In this document: positions 1-8,634 of the stretch, one piece after another
How the letters are laid out: each line of letters starts with the position of its first letter
Numbering within the stretch: the stretch's first letter is position 1
From: Streptomyces sp. NRRL F-5630
GTDB lineage: Bacteria; Actinomycetota; Actinomycetes; Streptomycetales; Streptomycetaceae
Direction: 5' to 3'
DNA length: 64,000 nt
Assembly: GCF_000719475.1 (NCBI RefSeq)
Contig: NZ_JOGO01000003.1
Location: 62,001 to 126,000 of the forward strand
Notes under the pieces: generated by a model
The model's input: the letters and a program-made list of their open reading frames with translations, nothing else
What the model was told of the DNA's origin: nothing
Databases searched by the model: none
Program-made: the position numbers and the translations under genes

Positions 1-1293
1 TGGTACCTGCGGCTGCTGCGCGACGAGGGCGCCGCCGCCGAGAACCTCGCCCGCGTCCTGTCCGCGGGCCGCCTCGCCCCCGACCTCCTGCTGCGCGCCC
101 CCGAGGCCGTCGCGCTCCTCGGCGACCCGGCCGGACTCGACCCGCGTCCGCGCGCCCAGCTCGAACAGGAGATCCTCGCCGCCGTGGGACGGGCCGAGAG
201 CCCCGAGGCGGGAGTCGTCGCCGCGCGCGGTGTGCGCCGCCGGGAGCTGTTCCGCACCGCCGCCGCCGACCTCATCGGCTCCTACGGCACCGAGGACACC
301 CCCGCCGAGGAGGACCACGGGACGCTCGTCGACCGTGTCGGCTCCGCCGTCTCCGACCTCACCGCCGCGACCCTCGCGGGCACCCTGCGCGCCGTCGTCC
401 GCGCCGGCTGGGGCGAGGAACTGCCCACGCGGTTCACCGTGATCGGCATGGGCCGCTTCGGCGGCCACGAACTCGCCTACGGCTCCGACGCCGATGTCCT
501 CTTCGTCCACGCGCCGCGCGAGGGCGTCGACGAGGCCGAGGCGTCCCGCGCGGCGAACGCCGTCGTCGCCGAGATGCGCCGCCTCCTCCAGCTCCCCAGC
601 GCCGACCCGCCCCTCCTCATCGACACCGACCTGCGCCCCGAGGGCCGCAACGGCCCCCTCGTGCGCACCCCCGGCTCGTACGCCGCCTACTACCGGCGCT
701 GGTCGCAGACCTGGGAGGCGCAGGCCCTCCTGCGCGCCGAACCCGTCGCGGGCGACGCCGGACTCGGGCGAGCCTTCACCGAACTGATCGACCCGCTCCG
801 CTATCCCGCCGAGGGCGTCGGCGAGGAGGCGGTACGCGAGATCCGCCGCCTCAAGGCCCGCATGGAGGCCGAACGCGTCCCGCGCGGCCAGGACCCCACC
901 CTCCACACCAAGCTTGGGCGCGGCGGCCTCTCCGACGTCGAGTGGACCGTCCAGCTCCTCCAGCTCCGCCACGCCCACCACGAGCCCGGACTGCGCACGA
1001 CCCGTACCCGCGCAGCCCTCGCCGCCGCATTCGAGGCGGGCCTCCTCGACCAGGAACAGGCCCGCATCCTCGACGAGGCGTGGGTCCTCGCCGCACGCGT
1101 GCGCAACGCGGTCATGCTCGTACGGGGCCGGGCCGGCGACACCTTCCCGACCGACACCCGCGAACTCGGCGCCGTGAGCCGCTACCTGGGCTACGAGGCC
1201 GGGCACGCGGGGGACATGCTGGAGGACTACCGGCGCACCACCCGGCGGGCACGCGGCGTCGTGGAGGAGCTGTTCTACGGGGCGGCGCTGTGA
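1..1293 (+). CDS. glnE: Bifunctional glutamine synthetase adenylyltransferase/deadenylylase, C-terminal part
   Basis: The reading frame is open from the first base of the window, so the gene is truncated at its 5' end and only about 430 C-terminal residues are present. GlnE attaches AMP to, or removes it from, a tyrosine of type I glutamine synthetase according to nitrogen status. The fragment carries a second nucleotidyltransferase domain with the motif GMGRFGGHELAYGSDADV (around base 450), whose G-S-x-D-x-D core binds metal, followed by TDLRPEGRNGPLVRT and the helical C-terminal domain ending in VVEELFYGAAL. In the family this C-terminal half performs adenylylation. Its substrate GlnA is encoded about 20 kb away in the same window and has the target tyrosine. 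The gene converges on the PAP2 gene with only 12 bases between stops. Confidence 0.96.
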   Translation, partial: WYLRLLRDEGAAAENLARVLSAGRLAPDLLLRAPEAVALLGDPAGLDPRPRAQLEQEILAAVGRAESPEAGVVAARGVRRRELFRTAAADLIGSYGTEDTPAEEDHGTLVDRVGSAVSDLTAATLAGTLRAVVRAGWGEELPTRFTVIGMGRFGGHELAYGSDADVLFVHAPREGVDEAEASRAANAVVAEMRRLLQLPSADPPLLIDTDLRPEGRNGPLVRTPGSYAAYYRRWSQTWEAQALLRAEPVAGDAGLGRAFTELIDPLRYPAEGVGEEAVREIRRLKARMEAERVPRGQDPTLHTKLGRGGLSDVEWTVQLLQLRHAHHEPGLRTTRTRAALAAAFEAGLLDQEQARILDEAWVLAARVRNAVMLVRGRAGDTFPTDTRELGAVSRYLGYEAGHAGDMLEDYRRTTRRARGVVEELFYGAAL

Positions 1294-1305
1294 ACGCCGC
1301 GCCTC

Positions 1306-2205
1306 TCAGCGCGAGGCCCGTGCCGCCTGGGCCGCCCCCGCCGCGCGCAGCCGTGAGCCCTTGCCCGGTGAGGTGATCAGCCGGGGCAGCGCGTAGGGCA
1401 GCTTCCCGTACCAGAGGGAGGCCACCACGTACCCGAAGGCGAGGCAGAGGAGGCCGCCGACCGCGTCGAGCCAGAAGTGGTTCGCCGTCGCCACGATGAC
1501 CGTCAGCGTCGCCATCGGGTAGAGCGCCCCGAGGATCTTCGCCCACGGCGTCTTCGCGAGGGCGATGATCGTCAGGCCCGCCCACGTGGACCAGCCGATG
1601 TGCATCGAGGGCATCGCGGCGTACTGGTTCGACACGTGCTTGAGGTTGCCCGAGGCCATCGAGCCCCACGTCTCGTGCACGAGGACGGTGTCGATGAAGT
1701 GGGTGTTCGTCATGAGGCGGGGCGGCGCCAGCGGGTACAGGTAGTAGCCGAGCAGGGCCGCGCCCGTCGTCGCGAAGAGCACGAGGCGCGCCGCCGCGTA
1801 CCGCCCCGGGTGCCACTTGAAGAGCCAGACGAGCACGCCCAGCGTCACGACGAAGTGCAGGGTCGCGTAGTAGTAGTTCATCCCGACGATGAGCCAGGTG
1901 ATCTTGTCGATGGCGTGGTTGACCGACTGCTCGAAGGCCAGGCCGAGATCGTGCTCGACGCGCCAGATCCAGTCCGCGTGGCGCAGCGCCGCGGCGCGCT
2001 GCTCGGGGACCGCGTTGCGGATCAGTGAGTAGACCCAGTAACTGAGGCCGATGAGGAGGATCTCGAACCAGAGCCGGGGCCGCTTCGGGGTGCGCAGGCG
2101 CCGCACCGTGCGGCGCACGGCGGTGGGGCGATCGGGCCGCTCCGTCGCGGGTGAGGAGGCGGCCGGTTCACGGCCTTCCATCGGTGTCACAGTCATCTCA
2201 CCCAT
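1306..2205 (-). CDS. PAP2 superfamily membrane phosphatase
   Basis: The product is about 299 residues with several hydrophobic segments (LWFEILLIGLSYWVYSLI, ATLHFVVTLGVLVWLF and others). The PAP2-type catalytic pattern is recognisable as YAAMPSMHIGWSTW followed by ATANHFWLDAVGG, matching the PSxH and HxxxD motifs of the branch that resembles inositol-phosphorylceramide synthase (PAP2_3). Such enzymes remove or transfer phosphate from lipid phosphates at the membrane; the substrate is not visible. ATG codons at 2205 and 2196 are both possible starts; the second has GGGTGAG just upstream. The frame continues much further upstream, but that part is G/C-rich low-complexity sequence over a pseudogene and an opposite-strand gene, so I left it out. 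Confidence 0.9.
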   Translation of the reverse strand: MGEMTVTPMEGREPAASSPATERPDRPTAVRRTVRRLRTPKRPRLWFEILLIGLSYWVYSLIRNAVPEQRAAALRHADWIWRVEHDLGLAFEQSVNHAIDKITWLIVGMNYYYATLHFVVTLGVLVWLFKWHPGRYAAARLVLFATTGAALLGYYLYPLAPPRLMTNTHFIDTVLVHETWGSMASGNLKHVSNQYAAMPSMHIGWSTWAGLTIIALAKTPWAKILGALYPMATLTVIVATANHFWLDAVGGLLCLAFGYVVASLWYGKLPYALPRLITSPGKGSRLRAAGAAQAARASR

Positions 2206-2363
2206 GAGCAGAGAGTCTGCCAGAATCCGGCACGAATGCTGATCATCCCTCCGGTCGGCCTCGCTCCCCTCTTCTCCGCCTGAAGGATGAGGGCCGGGCG
2301 CGGGGACTCCGGGGAAACCCTGACCGGGCCTCCCGCCCCCTCCTTCCCCGCGCGGGGCTCCTC

Positions 2364-2656
2364 TCACCCCCCGCTCGCCCACCACCCGCACGTGCCCCCG
2401 GGCAGCACCGCGCGCCCGCCCGCCGCCTCCACCGGGCCCGAGGCGAGCAGCGGGAAGCCTCGCCGCGTTGGGCGCGCTCGGCAGCCCGGCCGCGTCCCCG
2501 CCGCCCGGCCCCGTCCCGCACGACAGCCCCGCCCCGGAAGTACGCGGGGTCCTGGCGTGCCCCCTCCGGCGGGTCGAGCACCTCCGGCAGTCCCAGCTCC
2601 TCGCCCTGGTACCCGTACACCGAGTCCGGCAGCGCGAGCGTGAGCAGCGCCGCCGG
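2364..2656 (-). pseudogene. Remnant of a GH13 alpha-glucosidase (AglA-like), internally deleted and frameshifted
   Basis: Two pieces of one protein family lie here in different frames. The upstream piece (about 2656 to 2533) reads AALLTLALPDSVYGYQGEEL, then GLPEVLDPP and RQDPAYFRG, the conserved block of GH13 oligo-alpha-glucosidases. The downstream piece (about 2456 to 2364) reads LLASGPVEAAGGRAVLPGG and TCGWWASGG before a stop, which looks like the extreme C-terminus of the same enzymes. The connecting residues are missing and the two pieces are not in one frame; nothing of the N-terminal catalytic barrel remains. From memory, S. coelicolor has the maltose operon and its alpha-glucosidase close to glnE, so this reads as the scar of a deletion. 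No function is expected. Confidence 0.75.
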
Positions 2657-2781
2657 TCTGTCACGGACCTGTCACCAGAACGCCAACGACGCCTGAAAGT
2701 CCGCGCCTTGGGCATCAGAGAGCTGTGAAGGACGGGCCGACGCGAGTGCGCGGCCCCTACGGGAGAGAGGGGAGCGCCGTC

Positions 2782-3480
2782 ATGCCCCAGAAGACCGCCG
2801 TGTCCGAGGAGAGGGCGGGGACGACGCCGCGCCGCGGGACCGGCCTGCCCTGGTGGGGGAAGCTCCTCGCGGCTCTCGTGGCACTCGTCGTGCTGTTCGT
2901 CCTGCTCATCCGGTTCGCCGTGATCCCCGGCCTCGGCGAGCTGTTCGGCGAGGAGACCCACGACCGCACCGGGCCCGCGCTGCTCAAGTCCATCAAGGAC
3001 ATGAGCCGTTACGAGGCCGCCACGGGCAACTTCCAGGTCGTCGTGGACCTGGAGAAGGACACGAAGTACCTCCCCGACGCCCTCAAGGGCAAGCGCACGC
3101 TCTACGTCGGCGCGGGCGCCGTCTCCGCCTACGTGGAACTCGGCGGCCTCAAGGACGACGACGTCCGCGTCAACGACGACCGCACCGAGGCGACCCTGCG
3201 CCTGCCGCACGCCGTGCTCGGCAAGCCCGCGCTCGACCCCGACCGCTCCTACGCGGTCTCCAAGCAGCGCGGACTCTTCGACCGGCTCGGCGACTTCTTC
3301 TCCGACAACCCGAACGACGAACGCGCCGTCCAGAAGCTCGCCGCGCAGCACATCGGCGACGCCGCCAAGGACAGCGAACTGACCGGGCGCGCCGAGAAGA
3401 ACACGACCGCGATGCTGGAGGGACTGCTGCACTCGCTCGGCTTCGACACGGTGCACATCACGTACGCGGCGAAGAAATGA
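2782..3480 (+). CDS. DUF4230-like single-pass membrane protein
   Basis: A 232-residue protein with a basic, proline-containing N-terminus, one hydrophobic helix at about residues 25-46 (LLAALVALVVLFVLLIRFAV) and a 180-residue outside domain beginning after EETHDRTG. The outside domain (SRYEAATGNFQVVVDLEKD ... VNDDRTEATLRLPHAVLGKP) resembles DUF4230 proteins, whose function is not known. I chose the ATG at 2782 because GAGAGGGGAG lies eight bases upstream; a GTG at 2725 is in frame but has no ribosome site. The 3' end overlaps the end of the convergent TetR gene by 23 bases. Confidence 0.85.
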   Translation: MPQKTAVSEERAGTTPRRGTGLPWWGKLLAALVALVVLFVLLIRFAVIPGLGELFGEETHDRTGPALLKSIKDMSRYEAATGNFQVVVDLEKDTKYLPDALKGKRTLYVGAGAVSAYVELGGLKDDDVRVNDDRTEATLRLPHAVLGKPALDPDRSYAVSKQRGLFDRLGDFFSDNPNDERAVQKLAAQHIGDAAKDSELTGRAEKNTTAMLEGLLHSLGFDTVHITYAAKK

Positions 3481-4225
3481 CCTCCCGCGCCTCCGCCTCC
3501 GCCTCCGCCTCCGCTCGCGCCCGCGGCAGCCCCGCGGGCGCGAGCGCGAAGAGCCCGGCGACCAGCTCGGCGAAGGGCCCGTCCACGGGCTCCCGCGCCA
3601 GGATCCCCCGCAGCAGCGCCGCTAGTTCGGGATCGCGCTGCGCGCTCACCGCGAGCAGCGCGACGAAGTCGTGCACGAGCTGGCGCTCCAGCTCGGCGCG
3701 CGCCAGGCGCCGCCCGTCGAGCCACAGGAGCGCCGTCGACTCGGCGAGCGAGACCCACGACCGTACGACGAGGTCGAGGCGTGCCGAGGGCTCGGCGACG
3801 CCGAGGTGGGCGAGGATCTGGTCCCGCGCGGCCTGCCGCACCGCGTCGATGAGCGCGTTCGCCGCCTCCCCCGAGGGCACGGAGGGGCCGCCGCGCATGA
3901 GCGCCGAGAACCCGGGGCCGTGCGCGTCCACGAAGTCGAAGTAGCGCTCCATGACCCGCGACAGCCGCGCCCCGAGCGGCCCTTCCCGCGGCTCCACGAA
4001 GCGGTGCGCGAGATCGTCGGCCGCGCGCCGCAGCGCGGCCTCGTAGAGGCTGAGCTTGCCGGGGAAGTAGTGGTAGACGAGGGGCCGCGAGATCCCGGCG
4101 GCGGCCGCGATCTCGTCTATCGACACGTCGGCGGGAGGGCGGCGGCTGAACAACTCCAGTGCCACGGAGATCAACTGTTCCCGGCGCTCCTCGACACCCA
4201 TCCTGCGGCGCACCCCGGTCGTCAT
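3458..4225 (-). CDS. TetR family transcriptional regulator
   Basis: The 255-residue product has a standard TetR N-terminal DNA-binding domain. The helix-turn-helix at about residues 35-56 reads VSIDEIAAAAGISRPLVYHY followed by FPGKLSLYEAAL. The rest is a helical ligand/dimer domain with no recognisable ligand signature. The C-terminus ends in a repetitive RARAEAEAEAEAREV stretch that corresponds to a CCTCCG-type reiteration in the DNA near 3490. The gene is convergent with the DUF4230 gene and has no obvious enzyme partner, so the regulon is unknown. Confidence 0.92.
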   Translation of the reverse strand: MTTGVRRRMGVEERREQLISVALELFSRRPPADVSIDEIAAAAGISRPLVYHYFPGKLSLYEAALRRAADDLAHRFVEPREGPLGARLSRVMERYFDFVDAHGPGFSALMRGGPSVPSGEAANALIDAVRQAARDQILAHLGVAEPSARLDLVVRSWVSLAESTALLWLDGRRLARAELERQLVHDFVALLAVSAQRDPELAALLRGILAREPVDGPFAELVAGLFALAPAGLPRARAEAEAEAEAREVISSPRT

Positions 4226-4326
4226 ACGAACAGCCTACCGAGAGAGGCGGGTTAGGGCAGCGGGGGGACCGGAGGGAGGCGCCCGGAACCGGCCCGCCCC
4301 CGTATCCCCGCCGCCTCAGCGCCTGT

Positions 4327-6333
4327 TCAGCCCAGGCCGTCGAGCGTGCCGCCGGTCACGAGGGTGGCGCTCAGGGCCGCCGTCGAGCCCTTCCGGGCGG
4401 GAAGGGCGAAGAGCCGGGTCGGGGAGGAGCCGCGGATGCCGTCGCGCGCCGTGATCGAGGCGACCCCCTCGGAGCCCGCCGCGAGGACGTACCACTGGCC
4501 CGAAGGAGCCTTCCACATGGCGCCCGCGAGGACGTCCGGCTGCCGCGCGCCGCACGAGGGCGAGTCGCCGGCCTGCGCGGCGACGGAGCCGAGCGCGTGG
4601 CCGGGGGCGCGGTACTCGGCGAGCGTCAGCGTGCCGCCGCCCCGCCACGTCTCCATCCGCGTGCACGCCCACCGCGCCGTCCCCGCCCCCTCGGGCAGCG
4701 GCTGCCGCGCGTACGACCAGGAGTTGACCGCCCGCACGCCGCGCCCCTGGCCCGCCACGAGCGAGCACGCCGAGGGTGCCCACGCGGTCCTGCTCGCCAG
4801 GTCGTCGACCTCCCCCGGAGCGGCCGGGGCGCCGGTCGTGAGGTGCGCGGGCAACAGGTCGCCGAGGTCGGTGTACAGCCGCGCGTGGCCGTCGCGCCCG
4901 GTGACCTGCACCGTGTTCCACGTCGTGCAGCCGCCGCCGGGGGCGGGCTTGCGGCCCGGCTGCTGGAAAGGCCACACCGTCCCGTCCCGCTCCGTCGCGC
5001 GCGGCGTCGAGGCGCGCTGCGGGGCGCGCAGATCCCGCTGCGCCACGGACTTCACCCACGGCGCGGTCAGATACCGCACGTTGCCGTCGGTACGCGCCAC
5101 CGCGACCACCGCGGCGCCCGCCTCGTCGACGCCGTCGGCCCGTACGAGATCGAGCGCCGGATCGCCGAAGCCGTCGCCCGCCGCCTCCGCGTACCGCACG
5201 AGGCGCAGCCCGTCGTAGAAGAGCACGATGTCCGCCCCCGCCGTGTGCCCGGCCCACAGCAGCCGGGGCGGCCCCGCCGGGCCCCCGAGCGGCGTGCCCG
5301 GTGTCGCCGAGACGTGCGTCCGGGGACCGGGGCGGGCCCAGGCGCGCAAGGCCCGGCCGAGCAGGGCCCGGTCGGAGACGAGCTCGCCGCGCGCCGGCCA
5401 CACCGAGAAGTCGCGGCGTGCCGCCGTCTCCCAGGCGTCGGGGGCCACCGTCGTCAGGCGCGCCGGGTCGAGCGACTCGCGCTCCGCCACGCTCGGCAGG
5501 GAGGCGGGCTCCTGGCTCCGCGTGAGCGCCCAGCCCGTGAACGCCGCCCCGCACACGAGGAGCACCGCCGCGCCCGCGCCGAGCGCCCGCACGCCCTGGC
5601 GACGCCGGACGAGGTCGGTGGGCCGGGCCTGGAGCGAGCAGGGGTCGAACTCGGGCGAGGCGAGCAGCGCCGCCGCCCGCGCCCCCGCGGGGACCTCGGC
5701 CCCCGCCGCCTCGCCGAGCGCGGCTCCCGCGTCCGCCGCGCCCGCCTCCGTGAGCAGCGCCCGCGCCGCCTCCGCGTCGAGGCCCTCCAGGTGCAGCAGC
5801 GCGTACGCGGCACGGCCCGCCCCGCTCAGCCGCGACAGCGCCTGGTCCAGGGCGAGTTCCTCGGTGCCGCCCGCACGCGGGAAGAGCTTGAGCCCCCACA
5901 CCCGCGGCAGCCCGAACGGCACCCGCGCCTTGCCCGGCCTCCCGGAGCCGCCCTCGCCGCAGGCCCGCAACGCCTCGCGGAGTACCCGCACCCGCACGCA
6001 GGCGTACCCCGCGTCGCGTGCCGAGACGCCGCCCCCGGACCGGTCCCGGCCGCCGTCCGGCCCCGCCGCGCGCGGGCCCGGCACCCGCGCGCCCGCGAGT
6101 TCCCCGCGCCGCGGCAGGGCCCGCTGGGTGAGCGCGTGCGCCGCGAGGACGCGGCGGGCGCGGCCGAGCGAGGAGGGCAGCACGAGGTGCGCGAGCCGCA
6201 CGAGTCGTGGGTAGTGCTCGACGAGCGCCGCCTCCGCCTGTGCGAAGCCGACCGGCGCGGGGCCGGGGGAGGAGGGGGCGGTGCCGGAACGCGACCGGCG
6301 GGAGCGTCGGGGGGCGAGCTTCGCGGAATCCAC
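4327..6333 (-). CDS. Membrane-anchored protein with sigma-factor-like cytoplasmic N-terminus and large outside domain
   Basis: A 668-residue protein of unknown function. Residues about 35-75 (VEHYPRLVRLAHLVLPSSLG) resemble sigma-70 region 2, and about 165-200 (LSRLSGAGRAAYALLHLEGL) resemble the start of region 4, but the DNA-recognition helix is degenerate. A single membrane helix follows at about 249-270 (ALGAGAAVLLVCGAAFTGWA). The remaining 400 residues would be outside and contain several cysteines but no domain I recognise. It lies 112 bases downstream of the response regulator gene on the same strand and may be cotranscribed with that two-component system. The architecture suggests a protein derived from an ECF sigma factor that became a membrane sensor; this is inference. 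Confidence 0.75.
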   Translation of the reverse strand: MDSAKLAPRRSRRSRSGTAPSSPGPAPVGFAQAEAALVEHYPRLVRLAHLVLPSSLGRARRVLAAHALTQRALPRRGELAGARVPGPRAAGPDGGRDRSGGGVSARDAGYACVRVRVLREALRACGEGGSGRPGKARVPFGLPRVWGLKLFPRAGGTEELALDQALSRLSGAGRAAYALLHLEGLDAEAARALLTEAGAADAGAALGEAAGAEVPAGARAAALLASPEFDPCSLQARPTDLVRRRQGVRALGAGAAVLLVCGAAFTGWALTRSQEPASLPSVAERESLDPARLTTVAPDAWETAARRDFSVWPARGELVSDRALLGRALRAWARPGPRTHVSATPGTPLGGPAGPPRLLWAGHTAGADIVLFYDGLRLVRYAEAAGDGFGDPALDLVRADGVDEAGAAVVAVARTDGNVRYLTAPWVKSVAQRDLRAPQRASTPRATERDGTVWPFQQPGRKPAPGGGCTTWNTVQVTGRDGHARLYTDLGDLLPAHLTTGAPAAPGEVDDLASRTAWAPSACSLVAGQGRGVRAVNSWSYARQPLPEGAGTARWACTRMETWRGGGTLTLAEYRAPGHALGSVAAQAGDSPSCGARQPDVLAGAMWKAPSGQWYVLAAGSEGVASITARDGIRGSSPTRLFALPARKGSTAALSATLVTGGTLDGLG

Positions 6334-6445
6334 GTCCAGCGCAACGAGAAACGCCCCCCGAGGTCACCGCACGAGCGGGCCGCCCCACGTCCTCCGCACA
6401 CGAGCGGCCGCGCCGACGGCGTCCGCGCGGCAGTCGCCCACGAGG

Positions 6446-7132
6446 TCAGATGCCGGTGTCCCCCCGCAGCGCCTCCCGGCCCGGCTGCTTCCCGTCGAGG
6501 AAGGCGAGGACCGCGAGGACCCGGCGGTTGTCGTCGTCGGAGACTTCCAGCCCCAGGCGGCCGAAGATGTTCGACGTGTGCTTGGCGATCGCCCGCTCGG
6601 TCACCACGAGCCGCTCGGCGATCGCCGCGTTCGAGCGGCCCTGCGCCATCAGTTCGAGCACCTCGCGCTCGCGCGCCGTGAGCCGGGCGAGCGGCCGCTC
6701 GGCGGCGGGACGGCGCAGCAACTGCGAGATGACCTGCGGGTCCATCGCCGTACCGCCCGCGGCGACCTGCCGCACCGCCGCCACGAACTGCTCGGCGTCG
6801 AACACCCGGTCCTTGAGCAGATACCCGACCCCGCCGTTGCCGTCCGCGAGCAACTCCCGCGCGTACAACTGCTCGACGTGCTGCGAGAGCACCAGCACCG
6901 GGAGCCCCGGCCGCTCGCGCCGGGCGGCGAGGGCGCATTGCAGGCCCTCGTCGGTGTACGAGGGCGGCAGCCGGACGTCCACGATCGCGACGTCCGGGCG
7001 CTCCGCGGCGAGCGCCCGGGTCAGCTCGGGCCCGCTCTCCACCGCGGCGACGATCTCGCACTCGTACGCTTCGAGCAGGCGCACCAGACCGTCCCGCAGC
7101 AGAAACAGGTCCTCGGCTAGGACAACACGCAC
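6446..7132 (-). CDS. NarL/LuxR-type response regulator
   Basis: A 228-residue response regulator with a receiver domain (VRVVLAEDLFLLRDG; predicted phospho-acceptor D52 in VAIVDVRLPP; conserved lysine in GYLLKD) and a C-terminal LuxR helix-turn-helix (LTAREREVLELMAQGRSNAA through KHTSNIFGRLGL). The GTG start at 7132 lies inside the end of the upstream kinase gene, an overlap of 16 bases that indicates translational coupling. Its partner is the kinase at 7117-8493. Target genes are unknown; a perfect palindrome ahead of the kinase gene is a candidate operator. Confidence 0.94.
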   Translation of the reverse strand: MRVVLAEDLFLLRDGLVRLLEAYECEIVAAVESGPELTRALAAERPDVAIVDVRLPPSYTDEGLQCALAARRERPGLPVLVLSQHVEQLYARELLADGNGGVGYLLKDRVFDAEQFVAAVRQVAAGGTAMDPQVISQLLRRPAAERPLARLTAREREVLELMAQGRSNAAIAERLVVTERAIAKHTSNIFGRLGLEVSDDDNRRVLAVLAFLDGKQPGREALRGDTGI

Positions 7133-8493
7133 GGCAGCTCCACGGTGGCCAGAGTGGGGCCGCCGGGGGGAGAAGTGACGGCCAGGACACCGTCGAAGGT
7201 ACCGAGCCGCCGCTCGATCCCGGCGAGCCCCGTCCCCTTCGCGGCGCTCGCCCCGCCCTCGCCGTTGTCCCCGACGCTGATCCGCAGCCGCCCCTCGCGG
7301 TACCCGAGGTCGACCCAGACGCGGTCCGCGCCCGAGTGCTTGACCGCGTTGGCGAGCAACTCGCTCGTCGCGAAGTACGCCGCCGCCTCGACCGGCGCCT
7401 CGGCGCGCCCCCGCACCTCCGCCACGACCTCCGTCTCGACGGGCAGCCGCAGCGCCAGCGCCCGCACCGCGTCCACGAGCCCGCGCTCGGCGAGCACCGG
7501 GGGGTGGATGCCGCGTACGAGGTCCCGCAGCTCGCCGAGCGCCTCCGCCGAGGACTGCCGCGCCTTGCCGAGCAGTTCCTTCGCCTTCGCCGGGTCGCGC
7601 TCCACGAGCGACTCGATGAGCCCGAGATCCATGCCCACCGCGACGAGCCGCGCCTGCGCCCCGTCGTGCAGGTCCCGCTCGATGCGGCGCAGTTCGGCCG
7701 CCGAGGTGTCGACGGCGTCCTCGCGGGTGGCCGTGAGCCGGTTGATCCGCGCGGCCATCTCCTGCTCGCGGCTCGGCGCGAGCACCGCACGCGTCAGCCG
7801 GAAGTACGCCCGGACGAACGCCGGGGCCGACCAGCGGGCGGTGAGCGCGATCACCACGCCGAGCGCGAAAGCGAGGAGGGCCGTCGCCTGGCTGTCCACC
7901 GGGATGAAGAGGTACCACTCCGGGCTGTGTTCGAAGACCCGCCACCCGCCGGCCGCGAGCACCACGCCCCACACCGGGTAGAGCAGCGCGGCCGGTGCGA
8001 GGACGGCGAGGACGAGACCCGCCGTGCAGTCCACGAACAGCCAGCCGATGTCCCGCCACGTGGCCGGGTCCCGCAGTAGCGCGAGACACAGGCTCGCCTC
8101 GCCCGCGAGGCCCGGCTTGAGCGGCGGCAGCGGGCGGTAGGCGACGCCGATCCGGACCCCGCCCCACTCCAGGGCGCGCGTACGGCGACCCAGCGCGTAC
8201 TCGCGGATCACGGCGAGGAGCGGCGGCGTCGTGATCAGCCCCACGCCGAGGGGGATGAGACAGAGCGAGACCAGCACGAGGCAGAACAGCAGGCAGGACA
8301 CGCCGAGCGAGACGGCCGCGAGCACCGCCCCCCGCACCCCGGCGCGGAAGACCCGCGCCACCCCGTGCCCCTCGTCGCGGCGCCCCTCGCCCTCCGCCGC
8401 CGCCAGGAACCGCTCGGCCGTGCGCTCCCCGGCCCGCAGGCGGGCGTACACGCGCCGCCCGCCCTCGTCCTCGTTCGCCGTCAGCCCGCCCAT
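7117..8493 (-). CDS. Sensor histidine kinase of the NarL-partner (HisKA_3) type
   Basis: The product is about 458 residues. Several membrane segments fill residues about 50-220 (AVLAAVSLGVSCLLFCLVLV; VLAVLAPAALLYPVWGVVLA; LLAFALGVVIAL). The dimerisation/phosphoacceptor segment RRIERDLHDGAQARLVAVG places the phosphorylated histidine near residue 276. The ATP-binding domain has the N-box SELLANAVKHSG, the DNGEGG box and a GTGLAGIERRLG box. I favour the ATG at 8493, eleven bases after GGAGGA; the frame extends to 8625 but that part overlaps the palindrome at 8601-8634. The outside sensing region is short, so the signal may be membrane-related. Confidence 0.92.
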   Translation of the reverse strand: MGGLTANEDEGGRRVYARLRAGERTAERFLAAAEGEGRRDEGHGVARVFRAGVRGAVLAAVSLGVSCLLFCLVLVSLCLIPLGVGLITTPPLLAVIREYALGRRTRALEWGGVRIGVAYRPLPPLKPGLAGEASLCLALLRDPATWRDIGWLFVDCTAGLVLAVLAPAALLYPVWGVVLAAGGWRVFEHSPEWYLFIPVDSQATALLAFALGVVIALTARWSAPAFVRAYFRLTRAVLAPSREQEMAARINRLTATREDAVDTSAAELRRIERDLHDGAQARLVAVGMDLGLIESLVERDPAKAKELLGKARQSSAEALGELRDLVRGIHPPVLAERGLVDAVRALALRLPVETEVVAEVRGRAEAPVEAAAYFATSELLANAVKHSGADRVWVDLGYREGRLRISVGDNGEGGASAAKGTGLAGIERRLGTFDGVLAVTSPPGGPTLATVELPCVLS

Positions 8494-8600
8494 GATCAAC
8501 CACTTCCTCCACCACGGACCCGACGGCCCGGCCGGGCCCCGGCGGCCCGACACCCCGATTCTGCGGGGCGCCTTCGCCGTCCGGCAGCCGTCCTGCCCCC

Positions 8601-8634
8601 GTCCCGGGGGTGTACCTGAGTACACCCCCGGGAC
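8601..8634. promoter_or_regulatory. Perfect 15-bp inverted repeat ahead of the two-component operon
   Basis: Arms GTCCCGGGGGTGTAC and GTACACCCCCGGGAC are perfect reverse complements separated by CTGA. The element is 108 bases upstream of the kinase start and 151 bases downstream of the oxidoreductase stop. It could be an operator (the GTGTAC-N4-GTACAC core suits a dimeric regulator) or a terminator for the oxidoreductase gene; no T-run follows on either strand. Confidence 0.6.

Noticed and set aside
2725..2781. An upstream GTG start for the DUF4230 gene
   Set aside because: The GTG at 2725 has no ribosome site, while the ATG at 2782 has GAGAGGGGAG at good spacing.
1306..3456. A 716-codon minus-strand frame joining the PAP2 protein to a long N-terminal extension
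   Set aside because: The extension overlaps the alpha-glucosidase remnant and the DUF4230 gene on the other strand and is low complexity; the PAP2 protein has a normal length from the internal ATG.
4159..6681. A plus-strand open frame of 840 codons over the sigma-like membrane protein gene
   Set aside because: Arg/Pro/Gly-rich shadow with no start signal; the minus-strand frame has a proper membrane helix and sigma-like segments.
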